Assembly (NCBI GenBank): GCA_001873755.1
Contig: MNZT01000101.1
Coordinates: 1 to 15,372 of the forward strand
Source of the DNA: Candidatus Wirthbacteria bacterium CG2_30_54_11
GTDB lineage: Bacteria; Patescibacteriota; CG2-30-54-11
Length of the DNA stretch: 15,372 nt
Direction of reading: 5' to 3'
The translations under genes were made by a program, and so were the position numbers. How positions within the stretch are numbered: the stretch's first letter is position 1; the number at the start of each line of letters is the position of its first letter. Shown here in pieces: positions 1-8,831 of the stretch. The notes below the pieces were generated by a model. It saw only the letters and a list, made by a program, of their open reading frames with translations, was not told where the DNA came from and did not search any database.

Positions 1-196
1 CCGGGATCTAAGACAGCCTCGTTGGTTATAGAGCCTTCTATGGCTAACCCGTTATTGGTCTTTTCGTCCAGGATGAACAGGGAAGAGATTTTCTCTGAGT
101 GAGGCTTTGTGCCTAGGAGAGGGCTGATCTTCTTCCCTGTCCCTCCTCTTTTATCCTATCGTTTTTCTCTCCCTCAGTATACGAGGAGAGGGCAGG
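1..196. other. Left-edge region without a supported gene
   Basis: No start codon with a ribosome binding site and no recognisable protein was found here. On the minus strand a stop-free frame runs from about 155 to the left edge. Its 50-odd codons read like protein (it contains ILDEKTNNGLAIEG), but there is no ATG, GTG or TTG in it. A plus-strand frame is open from base 1 to a TGA at 100-102. Bases 171-204 contain CCCTCAG and GAGAGGGCAGGGTGAGG, which look like half of a dispersed CCCTCACC/GGTGAGGG-type intergenic repeat. The region may be the decayed edge of a neighbouring gene or repeat. No function is assigned. Confidence 0.3.
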
Positions 197-221
197 GTGA
201 GGTTCTTTCCTGAATACCAAG

Positions 222-246
222 AGAGACGAGGCACTGCCTCGTCTCT
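222..246. repeat. Palindromic repeat, copy 1 (core GAGGCA)
   Basis: Perfect inverted repeat with 12-base arms AGAGACGAGGCA and TGCCTCGTCTCT around a single C. It is preceded by CTGAATACC (210-218) and followed by ACAA. The same leader word, the outer arms AGAGACG/CGTCTCT and the ACAA tail recur in other copies in this window, with different inner cores. Confidence 0.85.
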
Positions 247-261
247 ACAATTCAAATCAAG

Positions 262-286
262 AGAGATGACCCACCGGGTCATCTCT
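262..286. repeat. Palindromic repeat, copy 2 (core GACCC, loop ACC)
   Basis: Perfect 11-base arms AGAGATGACCC and GGGTCATCTCT with loop ACC, followed by ACAA. Compared with the copy at 8757-8781, the sixth stem pair is T-A instead of C-G, with both arms changed together. This is a compensated substitution that keeps the stem intact. Confidence 0.85.
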
Positions 287-316
287 ACAATCAATTCCAT
301 CCTGACATTGTATCGC

Positions 317-350
317 AAAAAATGTAGAGGCGACCCGGTGGGTCGTCTCT
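317..350 (-). terminator. Probable intrinsic terminator of the FAH gene, formed by palindromic repeat copy 3
   Basis: Read on the minus strand, a hairpin (arms AGAGACGACCC and GGGTCGCCTCT, loop ACC) begins 4 bases after the FAH stop codon and is followed by ACA and six T residues. One stem pair is a G-T wobble. The hairpin is a repeat copy lying in the opposite orientation to copy 2, as judged from its loop. The stem plus T-tract fits a rho-independent terminator. Termination activity is inferred. Confidence 0.6.
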
Positions 351-354
351 CTGA

Positions 355-1014
355 CTACCTGACCGCAAACTTCACTGTCCCCAGGTGGCTGATGCTCGCT
401 CGCACCTGATCCCCCGCGACAAGTTGCCCCACCCCCTCAGGCGTCCCGGTGGCGATGATGTCCCCCGGCTCCAGGGTAAAGATCTGCGACGCCTTGGACA
501 CCAGCGCAGCGACCGTATGAAGCATATAGCTGGTATTCGAAGACTGCCTGAGCTCGTCATTGACCCACAGCTGGATGGTCAAGTCCTGCGGATCGCCAAC
601 CAGAACGGTCTGCGTTATGGCTGAAACAGGTGCGAACGTATCGAACCCCTTGGACACCGCCCAGGGCGAACTCGTTTTCTTGGCAATATCTTGAAGGTCG
701 CGAGCCGTGATGTCGAGAAGAATAGCGTAGCCCATGATGAAGCCTAGGGCGTCTTCTGCCGGAATATTCTTCCCGCTCTTTCCGATCACGGCCGCCAGCT
801 CCACCTCGTGGTGGACATAGCGGCTCTGCGGCGGGATGACGATGTCTTCGCCTTCGCAGATGAGCGAAGAAGGAGGCTTCAAAAAGAACACCGGTTCTTC
901 TGCCTCTACGCTCTTCATCTCTTCAATGTGTTTACGGTAATTGCGTCCGACGCAGATAATCTTGCCCGGGCTGACCTTCTCTACATAACCACTGACGGAG
1001 ATCTGTCTGATCAA
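355..1014 (-). CDS. Fumarylacetoacetate hydrolase family protein (FAHD1/YcgM-like)
   Basis: A 219-residue soluble enzyme, the usual length of the small FAHD1/YcgM branch. It shows VGRNYRKHIEEM near the N terminus, with His29 and Glu32 matching the FAHD1 catalytic His-Glu pair. It also has EPVFFLKPPSS, then HHEVELA (Glu70, Glu72) and LLDITARD (Asp101), which match the Mg2+ ligands, and later GDIIATGTPEGVG. Family members hydrolyse acylpyruvates or fumarylpyruvate, and some decarboxylate or tautomerise oxaloacetate. The start is TTG at 1012-1014, supported by GGAG five bases upstream; no closer ATG gives an intact fold. The gene stands alone, downstream of acnA on the same strand and separated from it by a repeat. 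Because ATP-citrate lyase makes oxaloacetate, an oxaloacetate-directed role is attractive. That role is inference; the family call is firm. Confidence 0.9.
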   Translation of the reverse strand: MIRQISVSGYVEKVSPGKIICVGRNYRKHIEEMKSVEAEEPVFFLKPPSSLICEGEDIVIPPQSRYVHHEVELAAVIGKSGKNIPAEDALGFIMGYAILLDITARDLQDIAKKTSSPWAVSKGFDTFAPVSAITQTVLVGDPQDLTIQLWVNDELRQSSNTSYMLHTVAALVSKASQIFTLEPGDIIATGTPEGVGQLVAGDQVRASISHLGTVKFAVR

Positions 1015-1080
1015 GGTATCTCCAGTGTTATCACAACAATTCCGAAATAGATAGACGGTATCATACGGGCAAAGTAATAC

Positions 1081-1202
1081 GTCATCCTGAGCAAAGGCTT
1101 CTGAAGCGAACGGATCTGCATTTCAAGTGTTCTAGGAGATTCTTCACCCTTCGCCCTTCGATTTCGGTTGCCTCCGCTCAGGACTCAGGGTTCAGAATGA
1201 CA
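1081..1202. repeat. MITE-like dispersed intergenic repeat (GTCATCCTGAGC ... GTTCAGAATGAC)
   Basis: A non-coding stretch between acnA and the FAH gene begins GTCATCCTGAGC and ends GTTCAGAATGAC. These ends are imperfect inverted repeats of each other (10 of 12 positions). Internal words include CGGATCTGCAT, GGAGATTCTTCACC and CCGCTCAGGA. I recall this GTCATnCTGA...GATCTGC...GATTCTTC architecture as a dispersed intergenic element in many environmental bacterial genomes. It encodes nothing and may be mobilised in trans. There is no clear target-site duplication. Confidence 0.6.
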
Positions 1203-1248
1203 TGTGGTCGGGTAAGTCCCTTTGCACTGATTCAGAGGATGATCAGTA

Positions 1249-3945
<2,697 letters not shown>

Positions 3946-4011
3946 GGTGTTTACTCCTTATCCGATGATTGATCCTAAGCAGCCAGATTTTTTCTGCTGA
4001 AAATTAGTGCC

Positions 4012-4040
4012 ATAATAGTGTATTTGACTGCCCTGGTCAA
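4012..4040 (-). promoter_or_regulatory. Probable sigma-70 promoter of acnA
   Basis: On the minus strand, TTGACC (4035-4040) and TATTAT (4012-4017) are separated by exactly 17 bases. Each is one mismatch from the -35 and -10 consensus. The -10 box lies 66 bases upstream of the acnA ATG, so the transcript would have a leader of roughly 60 bases with AAGGAG near its end. Confidence 0.6.
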
Positions 4041-4043
4041 ATA
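4021..4043. promoter_or_regulatory. Candidate operator: 8-base inverted repeat over the acnA -35 box
   Basis: TATTTGAC (4021-4028) and GTCAAATA (4036-4043) form a perfect inverted repeat with a 7-base spacer, 15 bases centre to centre. It covers the predicted acnA -35 box and most of the spacer. A dimeric repressor bound here would block acnA transcription. No regulator is encoded in the window, so the binding protein is unknown. Confidence 0.4.
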
Positions 4044-4046
4044 CTG

Positions 4047-4076
4047 ATTGTATTTTGGCATAAAACATTGTATTTT
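4047..4076. repeat. Direct repeat ATTGTATTTT spaced by two helical turns
   Basis: ATTGTATTTT occurs at 4047-4056 and again at 4067-4076, exactly 20 bases apart. Both copies would present the same DNA face. They lie in the AT-rich middle of the divergent control region, next to the inverted repeat over the acnA promoter, and could be tandem regulator half-sites. AT-rich sequence makes chance recurrence possible. Confidence 0.3.
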
Positions 4077-4165
4077 TGACCCATTATAAAATGTAACTGT
4101 TGTACGCTGCGCACGCCACCTCCATTCATCGCCTGAGCACCTGTGCCGACCCTCATGCTCCTCCC

Positions 4166-4196
4166 TTGATTTCCCCGTTAATTACGCATAATTAAC
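4166..4196 (+). promoter_or_regulatory. Palindrome and weak candidate promoter directly upstream of icd
   Basis: GTTAATTA (4177-4184) and TAATTAAC (4189-4196) form a perfect 8-base inverted repeat around CGCA. A possible -35 TTGATT (4166-4171) lies 17 bases before TAATTA (4189-4194). CATAAT (4187-4192) is a better -10 word but at 15-base spacing. Initiation here would give a very short leader that starts close to the icd ribosome binding site AAGGAG. The palindrome is certain. Whether it is an operator, a promoter or both is inferred. Confidence 0.35.
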
Positions 4197-4212
4197 CGCA
4201 GAAGGAGTGACT

Positions 4213-5421
4213 ATGGCCATCCAGGTAAAAACGCCGCTGGTAGAGCTCGACGGCGACGAGATGACCCGCATCATCTGGCAGATGATCAAAGACAAACTGA
4301 TCCTGCCCTACCTCGACATCGACCTGAAATACTACGACCTGGGACTGAAGCACCGCGACGAGACCGGAGACCAGGTGACGATCGACTCAGCCGCTGCCAT
4401 CTTGAAATACGGCGTCGGGGTCAAATGCGCCACCATCACACCCAATGGCGCCAGGATGAAGGAATACAGCCTGAAGGAACAGTGGAAAAGCCCCAACGGC
4501 ACCATCCGCGCCCGCCTGGACGGGACGATCTTCCGCAAGCCCATCATCGTGAACAATATCCCTCGCTATGTCCGCACCTGGAACAAACCCATCACCATCG
4601 CCCGTCACGCGTATGGTGATATTTATAAGAACGTCGAGATGCGGATCCCCGGAGCCGGCAAAACCGAACTCGTCTACACCCCGGCCGACGGTTCGCCCGA
4701 AGTACGCCAGGTGATCCATGAATTCAAGAACCTCGGCATCATCCAGGGCGTGCACAACCTCGACAAGTCCATCCGCTCTTTTGCCCAGGCCTGCATCCAG
4801 TACGCGCTGGGGGAAAAGATCGACCTCTGGCTGGGGCTGAAAGATACGATCTCCAAGACCTACCATGCCAGGTTCCGTGACATCTTCCAGGAAGAGGTCG
4901 ATGCAAAAAAGGCAGAATTTGAAAAAGCCGGCATCACTTACCTCTACACCCTGATCGACGACATCGTCGCCCGCATCATGCGCCATGAAGGCGGCATGCT
5001 CTGGGCCTGCATGAATTACGACGGAGATGTGCAGTCAGACATGCTCGCCTCCGGGTTCGGCAGTCTCGGGCTCATGACCTCGGTACTCGTAAGCCCGCTT
5101 GGGGTCTATGAATACGAGGCAGCCCATGGCACGGTCCAGCGCCACTACTACCAGCATCTGAAAGGCGAAAAAACCTCCACCAATTCTACGGCCAGCATCT
5201 TTGCCTGGACCGGCGGACTGCGTAAACGCGGAGAACTGGACAGCACCCCCGACGTCGTAGACTTTGCTGACAAGGTCGAGGCAGCCACTCTGGAGACCAT
5301 CGAGTCGGGTGTGATGACTGGCGACCTTGCCTCCATCACTACGAGTTCAAATCCGACCAAAGCCACGACCGAAGGATTCATCGATGCAGTCGCCGAACGG
5401 CTGAAAGCAAAGCTCGTCTAG
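4213..5421 (+). CDS. icd: NADP-dependent isocitrate dehydrogenase (eukaryote-like dimeric type)
   Basis: A 402-residue homolog of the mitochondrial/cytosolic IDH1-IDH2 type, not the E. coli Icd type. It interconverts isocitrate and 2-oxoglutarate plus CO2 with NADP(H). Substrate residues are visible in WKSPNGTIR (Arg99), GTIFR (Arg108) and RHAYGD (Arg131), with Tyr138 following. Metal-ligand aspartates lie in NYDGDVQSD (Asp272, Asp276). HGTVQRH provides Arg310 and His311, which match the NADP 2'-phosphate contacts of IDH1. The chosen ATG (4213-4215) has AAGGAG five bases upstream; a GTG at 4207 overlaps that site and is less likely. It is first in an operon with aclB 41 bases downstream. In that setting the reaction may run reductively, fixing CO2 onto 2-oxoglutarate, but the sequence does not decide direction. 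Confidence 0.95.
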   Translation: MAIQVKTPLVELDGDEMTRIIWQMIKDKLILPYLDIDLKYYDLGLKHRDETGDQVTIDSAAAILKYGVGVKCATITPNGARMKEYSLKEQWKSPNGTIRARLDGTIFRKPIIVNNIPRYVRTWNKPITIARHAYGDIYKNVEMRIPGAGKTELVYTPADGSPEVRQVIHEFKNLGIIQGVHNLDKSIRSFAQACIQYALGEKIDLWLGLKDTISKTYHARFRDIFQEEVDAKKAEFEKAGITYLYTLIDDIVARIMRHEGGMLWACMNYDGDVQSDMLASGFGSLGLMTSVLVSPLGVYEYEAAHGTVQRHYYQHLKGEKTSTNSTASIFAWTGGLRKRGELDSTPDVVDFADKVEAATLETIESGVMTGDLASITTSSNPTKATTEGFIDAVAERLKAKLV

Positions 5422-5462
5422 CTTTTACATTCTGTTCAACCAATTGATACAGGGTCATCTGT

Positions 5463-6740
5463 ATGGCACACAAAAAGATCCGTGAATACGATGCCAAGCG
5501 CATCCTCGCGAACTATCTGAAAGAAAAAAGCTCTGAGTTCCAGTTCGAACCACATCTCCTCCATGTCGATGCCGATACAGCCCTGAGCGGGAAAGAAAAA
5601 CAGTCCCCCTGGGTCACTCAGACCAAACTGGTCGCCAAGCCTGACCAGTTGATCAAAAGACGCGGCAAGCACGGCCTGCTCGGCATCAACCTCGACTGGG
5701 CCGCTGCCAAAGCCTGGATCGCTGAACGAACAGACAAAACGGTCACCCTGGATGAAGTTACTGATACGCTGAACACTTTTCTGGTAGAACCCTTTGTCCC
5801 GCACGAACAAGAGAATGAGCACTACATCGCTATCACCACTTCCAAAAAAGGCGACGAGATCCTCTTCTGCCATGAAGGCGGTGTCGACGTCGGCGATGTC
5901 GATGCCAAGGCAAAGAGGCTGTTCGTCCCGATCGAAACACAGACAACGCCCGATGAAGTCGTAAAGAAGCTGCTCTCAGACATTTCTGCCACCGATAAAG
6001 CTCTACTCGCTCAGTTCATCTGCGAGCTCTACACCTTTTTCGTCGACACGAACTGCGCCTTCTTGGAGATCAATCCGCTCGTGTTCGTGGACGGCAAGGT
6101 ATTCCCTCTCGACCTCGCCATACAGCTCGATGATACCGGTGTGGGCGAAAGCGGCAAATACTGGGGCGAGATCGAATTTCCCTCGCCTTTTGGCCGCACC
6201 CTGAGTGCGGAAGAAAAACATGTCGAGGAGCTCGACTCCAAAACCGGCGCTTCGCTCAAACTGACGGTGCTGAACCAGAATGGCCGGGTCTGGACCATGG
6301 TGGCCGGCGGCGGCGCTTCAGTCATCTATGCTGACACGGTCGTCGACCTCGGTGCCGGTCCTGAGCTTGCCAACTACGGCGAGTATTCCGGCAATCCAAA
6401 TGAAGAATTCACCTATGAATATGCCAGGACCATCCTCGATCTCATGACGAGGCACCAGGATGCCCGCGGCAAAGTACTTCTCATCGGTGGCGGCATCGCC
6501 AATTTCACCGATGTGGCCAAGACATTCAAGGGCATCATCAAGACGCTGAAAGAATTCCAGGTCAAGATCCGCGAGCATGACATCAGGATCTTTGTCCGCC
6601 GCGGCGGACCCAACTATCAGGAAGGTCTCGCGAACATGAAAAAGCTGGGCGCCGAGATCAATATCCCGATCGAAGTCTACGGACCCGAGACCCACATGAC
6701 CTATATCGTTCGCGCAGCGTTGAAGGGAGAGCATCGATGA
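5463..6740 (+). CDS. aclB: ATP-citrate lyase, small subunit (ATP-grasp and citrate-binding)
   Basis: 425 residues, corresponding to AclB of green sulfur bacteria, plant ACLA (about 423 residues), and the N-terminal half of animal ACLY. With AclA it cleaves citrate with ATP and CoA to acetyl-CoA, oxaloacetate, ADP and phosphate. Residues 1-240 form a succinyl-CoA-synthetase-like ATP-grasp region with FLEINPL at 200-206. The C-terminal citrate-binding domain shows AGGGASVIYAD (281-291), GGGIANFTDVA (342-352), RRGGPNYQEGL (379-389) and YGPETHMT (406-413). The ATG is preceded by a modest AGGG eight bases away. The stop overlaps the aclA start as ATGA, so the two subunits are probably translationally coupled. 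The gene symbol follows bacterial usage; plant naming is reversed. Confidence 0.95.
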   Translation: MAHKKIREYDAKRILANYLKEKSSEFQFEPHLLHVDADTALSGKEKQSPWVTQTKLVAKPDQLIKRRGKHGLLGINLDWAAAKAWIAERTDKTVTLDEVTDTLNTFLVEPFVPHEQENEHYIAITTSKKGDEILFCHEGGVDVGDVDAKAKRLFVPIETQTTPDEVVKKLLSDISATDKALLAQFICELYTFFVDTNCAFLEINPLVFVDGKVFPLDLAIQLDDTGVGESGKYWGEIEFPSPFGRTLSAEEKHVEELDSKTGASLKLTVLNQNGRVWTMVAGGGASVIYADTVVDLGAGPELANYGEYSGNPNEEFTYEYARTILDLMTRHQDARGKVLLIGGGIANFTDVAKTFKGIIKTLKEFQVKIREHDIRIFVRRGGPNYQEGLANMKKLGAEINIPIEVYGPETHMTYIVRAALKGEHR

Positions 6741-8566
6741 TCAGACCTGACTATCTGCTTTTTGACCGCACCTCCCAGGCGATCATCAATAACTTCCCGA
6801 AAAAAGCGGTGCAGCGCATGCTTGATTTCGACCATGTGGCCGGCCGGGAACTACCCTCTGTCGCCTGCATCGTCTATCCCTCATCTGTCGGTCTGGAAAA
6901 ATTCTTTTTCGGCTCTGCCGAGATCCTCATCCCGGTGGTCAAAACCATCGCCGAAGCTACTGACCAGTTCCCGGATGCGGACGTGTTCATCGATTTCGCT
7001 TCCTACCGCTCCGCTTATTATTCGGCCAGGGAAGCACTGGAAAACGAGCATATCCGCACGGTGGTGATCATCGCAGAGGGTATCGCCGAGCGGCGCACCA
7101 GAGAACTCATCAAACTGGCACACGACAGGGACAAGTGGCTTATCGGACCCTCGACCGTCGGCGGTGTCAGCGCCGGGGCCTTTCGCATCGGTGACAGCGG
7201 TGGGGCCATGGAATGCATGATTGCAAGCCAACTGCACCGCCCCGGCCATGTCGGCCTGGTGACCAAATCCGGCGGCTTGTCCAGCGAGTGTTACAACCTC
7301 ATCGCCAACCATACCGACGGAATATTTGAAGGGATAGCCATCGGCGGCGATCTGTATCCCGGCTCCTCATTTGCCGACCATCTCTCACGGATGAACCGGA
7401 ACCCTGAGATCAAAATGCTGGTCTGCCTGGGCGAGGTCGGAGGCAGCGGCGAATACGAAATCATCGAAGCGATAAAAGACGGACGGATTACCAAGCCCGT
7501 GGTCGCCTGGGTCACCGGGAGCTGCGCCAGCCTGTTCACCACCGAGGTCCAGTTCGGCCACGCCGGGGCAAAGAGCGGCGTGGAATCAGAATCGTCGCAG
7601 GCCAAGAACGCTGCCATGAAAGCAGCCGGCGTGATCGTGCCGCACTCGTTCGATGACTTCGGGGACAGGATCAAAGAAGTTTTTGACGAGCTGAAGGCAG
7701 AAGGCAATATCCCCGATGTCGTAGACATAGCCCCCCACGAACTGCCGGAAGAGTTTGCTAAGATGACCAAGGCCGGCAAGGTTCGCCGTGCCTCCTCCAT
7801 TGTCTGCACCATCAGCGACGATCGTGGCGAAGAAGCGACCTACAACAAGATCCCCATCTCCCAATTCGTGTCTGAGTCCAAAGGGATCGGAAGTGTGATA
7901 GGACACCTCTGGTTCAAAAAAGAACTGCCAGCCGAAATATCAGGTTTCATCGAAAAGGTGCTGGTGCTGACCGCAGACCACGGCCCGGCCGTCAGCGGTG
8001 CCCACAATGCTATCGTAACAGCCCGTGCAGGCAAAGACCTGATCTCTTCGCTCGTGTCTGGTCTGCTTACCATCGGACCCAGGTTCGGCGGCGCGTTAGA
8101 CGAAGCAGCACAATATTTCGCCGATGCACTCGACCGGGGGATCTCGCCCGAAGTGTTCATCAAGGAGATGAAGGACAAGGGTATTCCGATCCCCGGCATT
8201 GGTCACCGAATCAAGAGCACCAAAAATCCTGACACGAGGGTGACACTGGTGAAGGAATATGCCGCCAAACATTTCAAAAAGACACCGACGCTCAACTATG
8301 CCCTGCAGGTAGAGCAACTGACCACGGCCAAGAAAAGCAATCTGATTCTGAACGTCGACGGCGTCATCGCCGCCTGTTTCGTCGATATCCTTCGGTATTC
8401 CGGCGTATTCACGCCGGCCGAAGCCAACGAGTACATCGAGATAGGCATCCTAAACGGCCTCTTTGCGCTGGGGCGCAGCATCGGGCTCATCGGTCACATC
8501 CTTGACCAGAAACGTCTGAAACAGGGTCTGTACCGTCACGCTTGGGACGATATCGCGTACATCTGA
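6737..8566 (+). CDS. aclA: ATP-citrate lyase, large subunit (CoA-ligase and citrate-synthase-like domains)
   Basis: 609 residues, the normal length of bacterial AclA and plant ACLB (about 608). An N-terminal CoA-binding/ligase part contains IAEGI (112-116), IGPSTVGG (136-143) and KSGGLSSE (177-184). VQFGHAGAKSG carries His275, equivalent to the phosphohistidine of human ACLY. A C-terminal citrate-synthase-like domain has LTADHGPAVSGAHN (His415), GIGHRIKS (His490) and NVDGVIAACFVD (Asp541, the lyase aspartate). All catalytic positions I can place are present, so the enzyme should be active. GGAG lies seven bases before the ATG, inside the end of aclB. It is the last gene of icd-aclB-aclA and ends 32 bases before a hairpin. 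Confidence 0.96.
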   Translation: MIRPDYLLFDRTSQAIINNFPKKAVQRMLDFDHVAGRELPSVACIVYPSSVGLEKFFFGSAEILIPVVKTIAEATDQFPDADVFIDFASYRSAYYSAREALENEHIRTVVIIAEGIAERRTRELIKLAHDRDKWLIGPSTVGGVSAGAFRIGDSGGAMECMIASQLHRPGHVGLVTKSGGLSSECYNLIANHTDGIFEGIAIGGDLYPGSSFADHLSRMNRNPEIKMLVCLGEVGGSGEYEIIEAIKDGRITKPVVAWVTGSCASLFTTEVQFGHAGAKSGVESESSQAKNAAMKAAGVIVPHSFDDFGDRIKEVFDELKAEGNIPDVVDIAPHELPEEFAKMTKAGKVRRASSIVCTISDDRGEEATYNKIPISQFVSESKGIGSVIGHLWFKKELPAEISGFIEKVLVLTADHGPAVSGAHNAIVTARAGKDLISSLVSGLLTIGPRFGGALDEAAQYFADALDRGISPEVFIKEMKDKGIPIPGIGHRIKSTKNPDTRVTLVKEYAAKHFKKTPTLNYALQVEQLTTAKKSNLILNVDGVIAACFVDILRYSGVFTPAEANEYIEIGILNGLFALGRSIGLIGHILDQKRLKQGLYRHAWDDIAYI

Positions 8567-8598
8567 CAACCAGATCAACCAAAACCTAAGCTATCCGT

Positions 8599-8626
8599 AG
8601 AGACGTAGCACTGCTACGTCTCTTTC
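8599..8626 (+). terminator. Palindromic repeat copy 4, probable terminator of icd-aclB-aclA
   Basis: Perfect 12-base arms AGAGACGTAGCA and TGCTACGTCTCT around a single C, followed by TTC and then CTGAATACC-type sequence. It starts 32 bases after the aclA stop codon. The stem is strong but the T-tract is short (CTCTTTCT), so terminator efficiency is uncertain. The repeat identity is clear from the shared outer arms. Confidence 0.5.
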
Positions 8627-8656
8627 TGAATACCGGGAAATACTGACGGAACAGCA

Positions 8657-8676
8657 ACGCGATGAATCGCGTCTCT
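8657..8676. repeat. Palindromic repeat, copy 5 (core GCGAT), left outer arm missing
   Basis: ACGCGAT and ATCGCGT pair around GA, and the right side continues CTCTACAA as in the other copies. The left flank reads AACAGCA instead of AGAG, so the outer stem is lost. CTGAATACC lies 23 bases before it. It looks like a partly decayed member of the family. Confidence 0.65.
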
Positions 8677-8718
8677 ACAAGTATCATAAATGCAGAGAAC
8701 GACGGCGATTACGTAGGA

Positions 8719-8734
8719 ACGCGATTCATCGCGT
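8719..8734. repeat. Palindromic repeat, copy 6 (core GCGAT), inverted relative to copy 5
   Basis: ACGCGAT and ATCGCGT pair around TC, which is the exact reverse complement of the copy 5 core. Both outer arms have decayed (GTAGGA on the left, AACTATC on the right). Copies 5 and 6 face each other about 46 bases apart and could pair with each other over the 16-base core. Confidence 0.6.
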
Positions 8735-8751
8735 AACTATCAACCTGAATA

Positions 8752-8781
8752 CCAAAAGAGACGACCCACCGGGTCGTCTCT
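8752..8781 (-). terminator. Palindromic repeat copy 7, probable terminator of the atp operon
   Basis: Arms AGAGACGACCC (8757-8767) and GGGTCGTCTCT (8771-8781) pair perfectly around a 3-base loop. On the minus strand the stem ends CTCTTTTGG, giving a short T-run directly after the hairpin about 50 bases beyond the atpC stop. On the plus strand CTGAATACCAA precedes it, as in copy 1. Terminator function for the ATP synthase transcript is inferred. Confidence 0.5.
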
Positions 8782-8831
8782 GCAAATATTCGATCAAATA
8801 CTATCAGCTCATCGCTGGAGCTTACCGATAT

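Larger units (their letters stand above)
8567..8831. other. Convergent intergenic region packed with palindromic repeats
   Basis: The 265 bases between the ends of aclA (plus) and atpC (minus) contain no coding frame of note. They hold four palindromic elements (8599-8623, 8657-8676, 8719-8734, 8757-8781), two CTGAATACC words (8626-8634 and 8745-8753), and a small hairpin AGCTC/GAGCT at 8806-8822. The region probably insulates the two converging operons. Confidence 0.75.

Noticed and set aside
222..350. CRISPR array
   Set aside because: The palindromic units differ in core sequence, lie in both orientations and at irregular spacing, and there are no uniform spacers or cas genes.
197..409. 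Short plus-strand open frame over palindromic repeats 1-3
   Set aside because: It reads through three non-coding hairpin repeats and into the antisense of the FAH gene, so it is not a gene.
1200..1248. Terminator hairpin just after acnA (ACTGA/TCAGT)
   Set aside because: The stem is only five base pairs with a long loop and no T-tract follows.
4387..4986. 199-residue minus-strand open frame opposite icd
   Set aside because: It is fully contained in the icd gene on the other strand, has low-complexity Asp/Gly-rich composition typical of a shadow frame, and shows no family motif.
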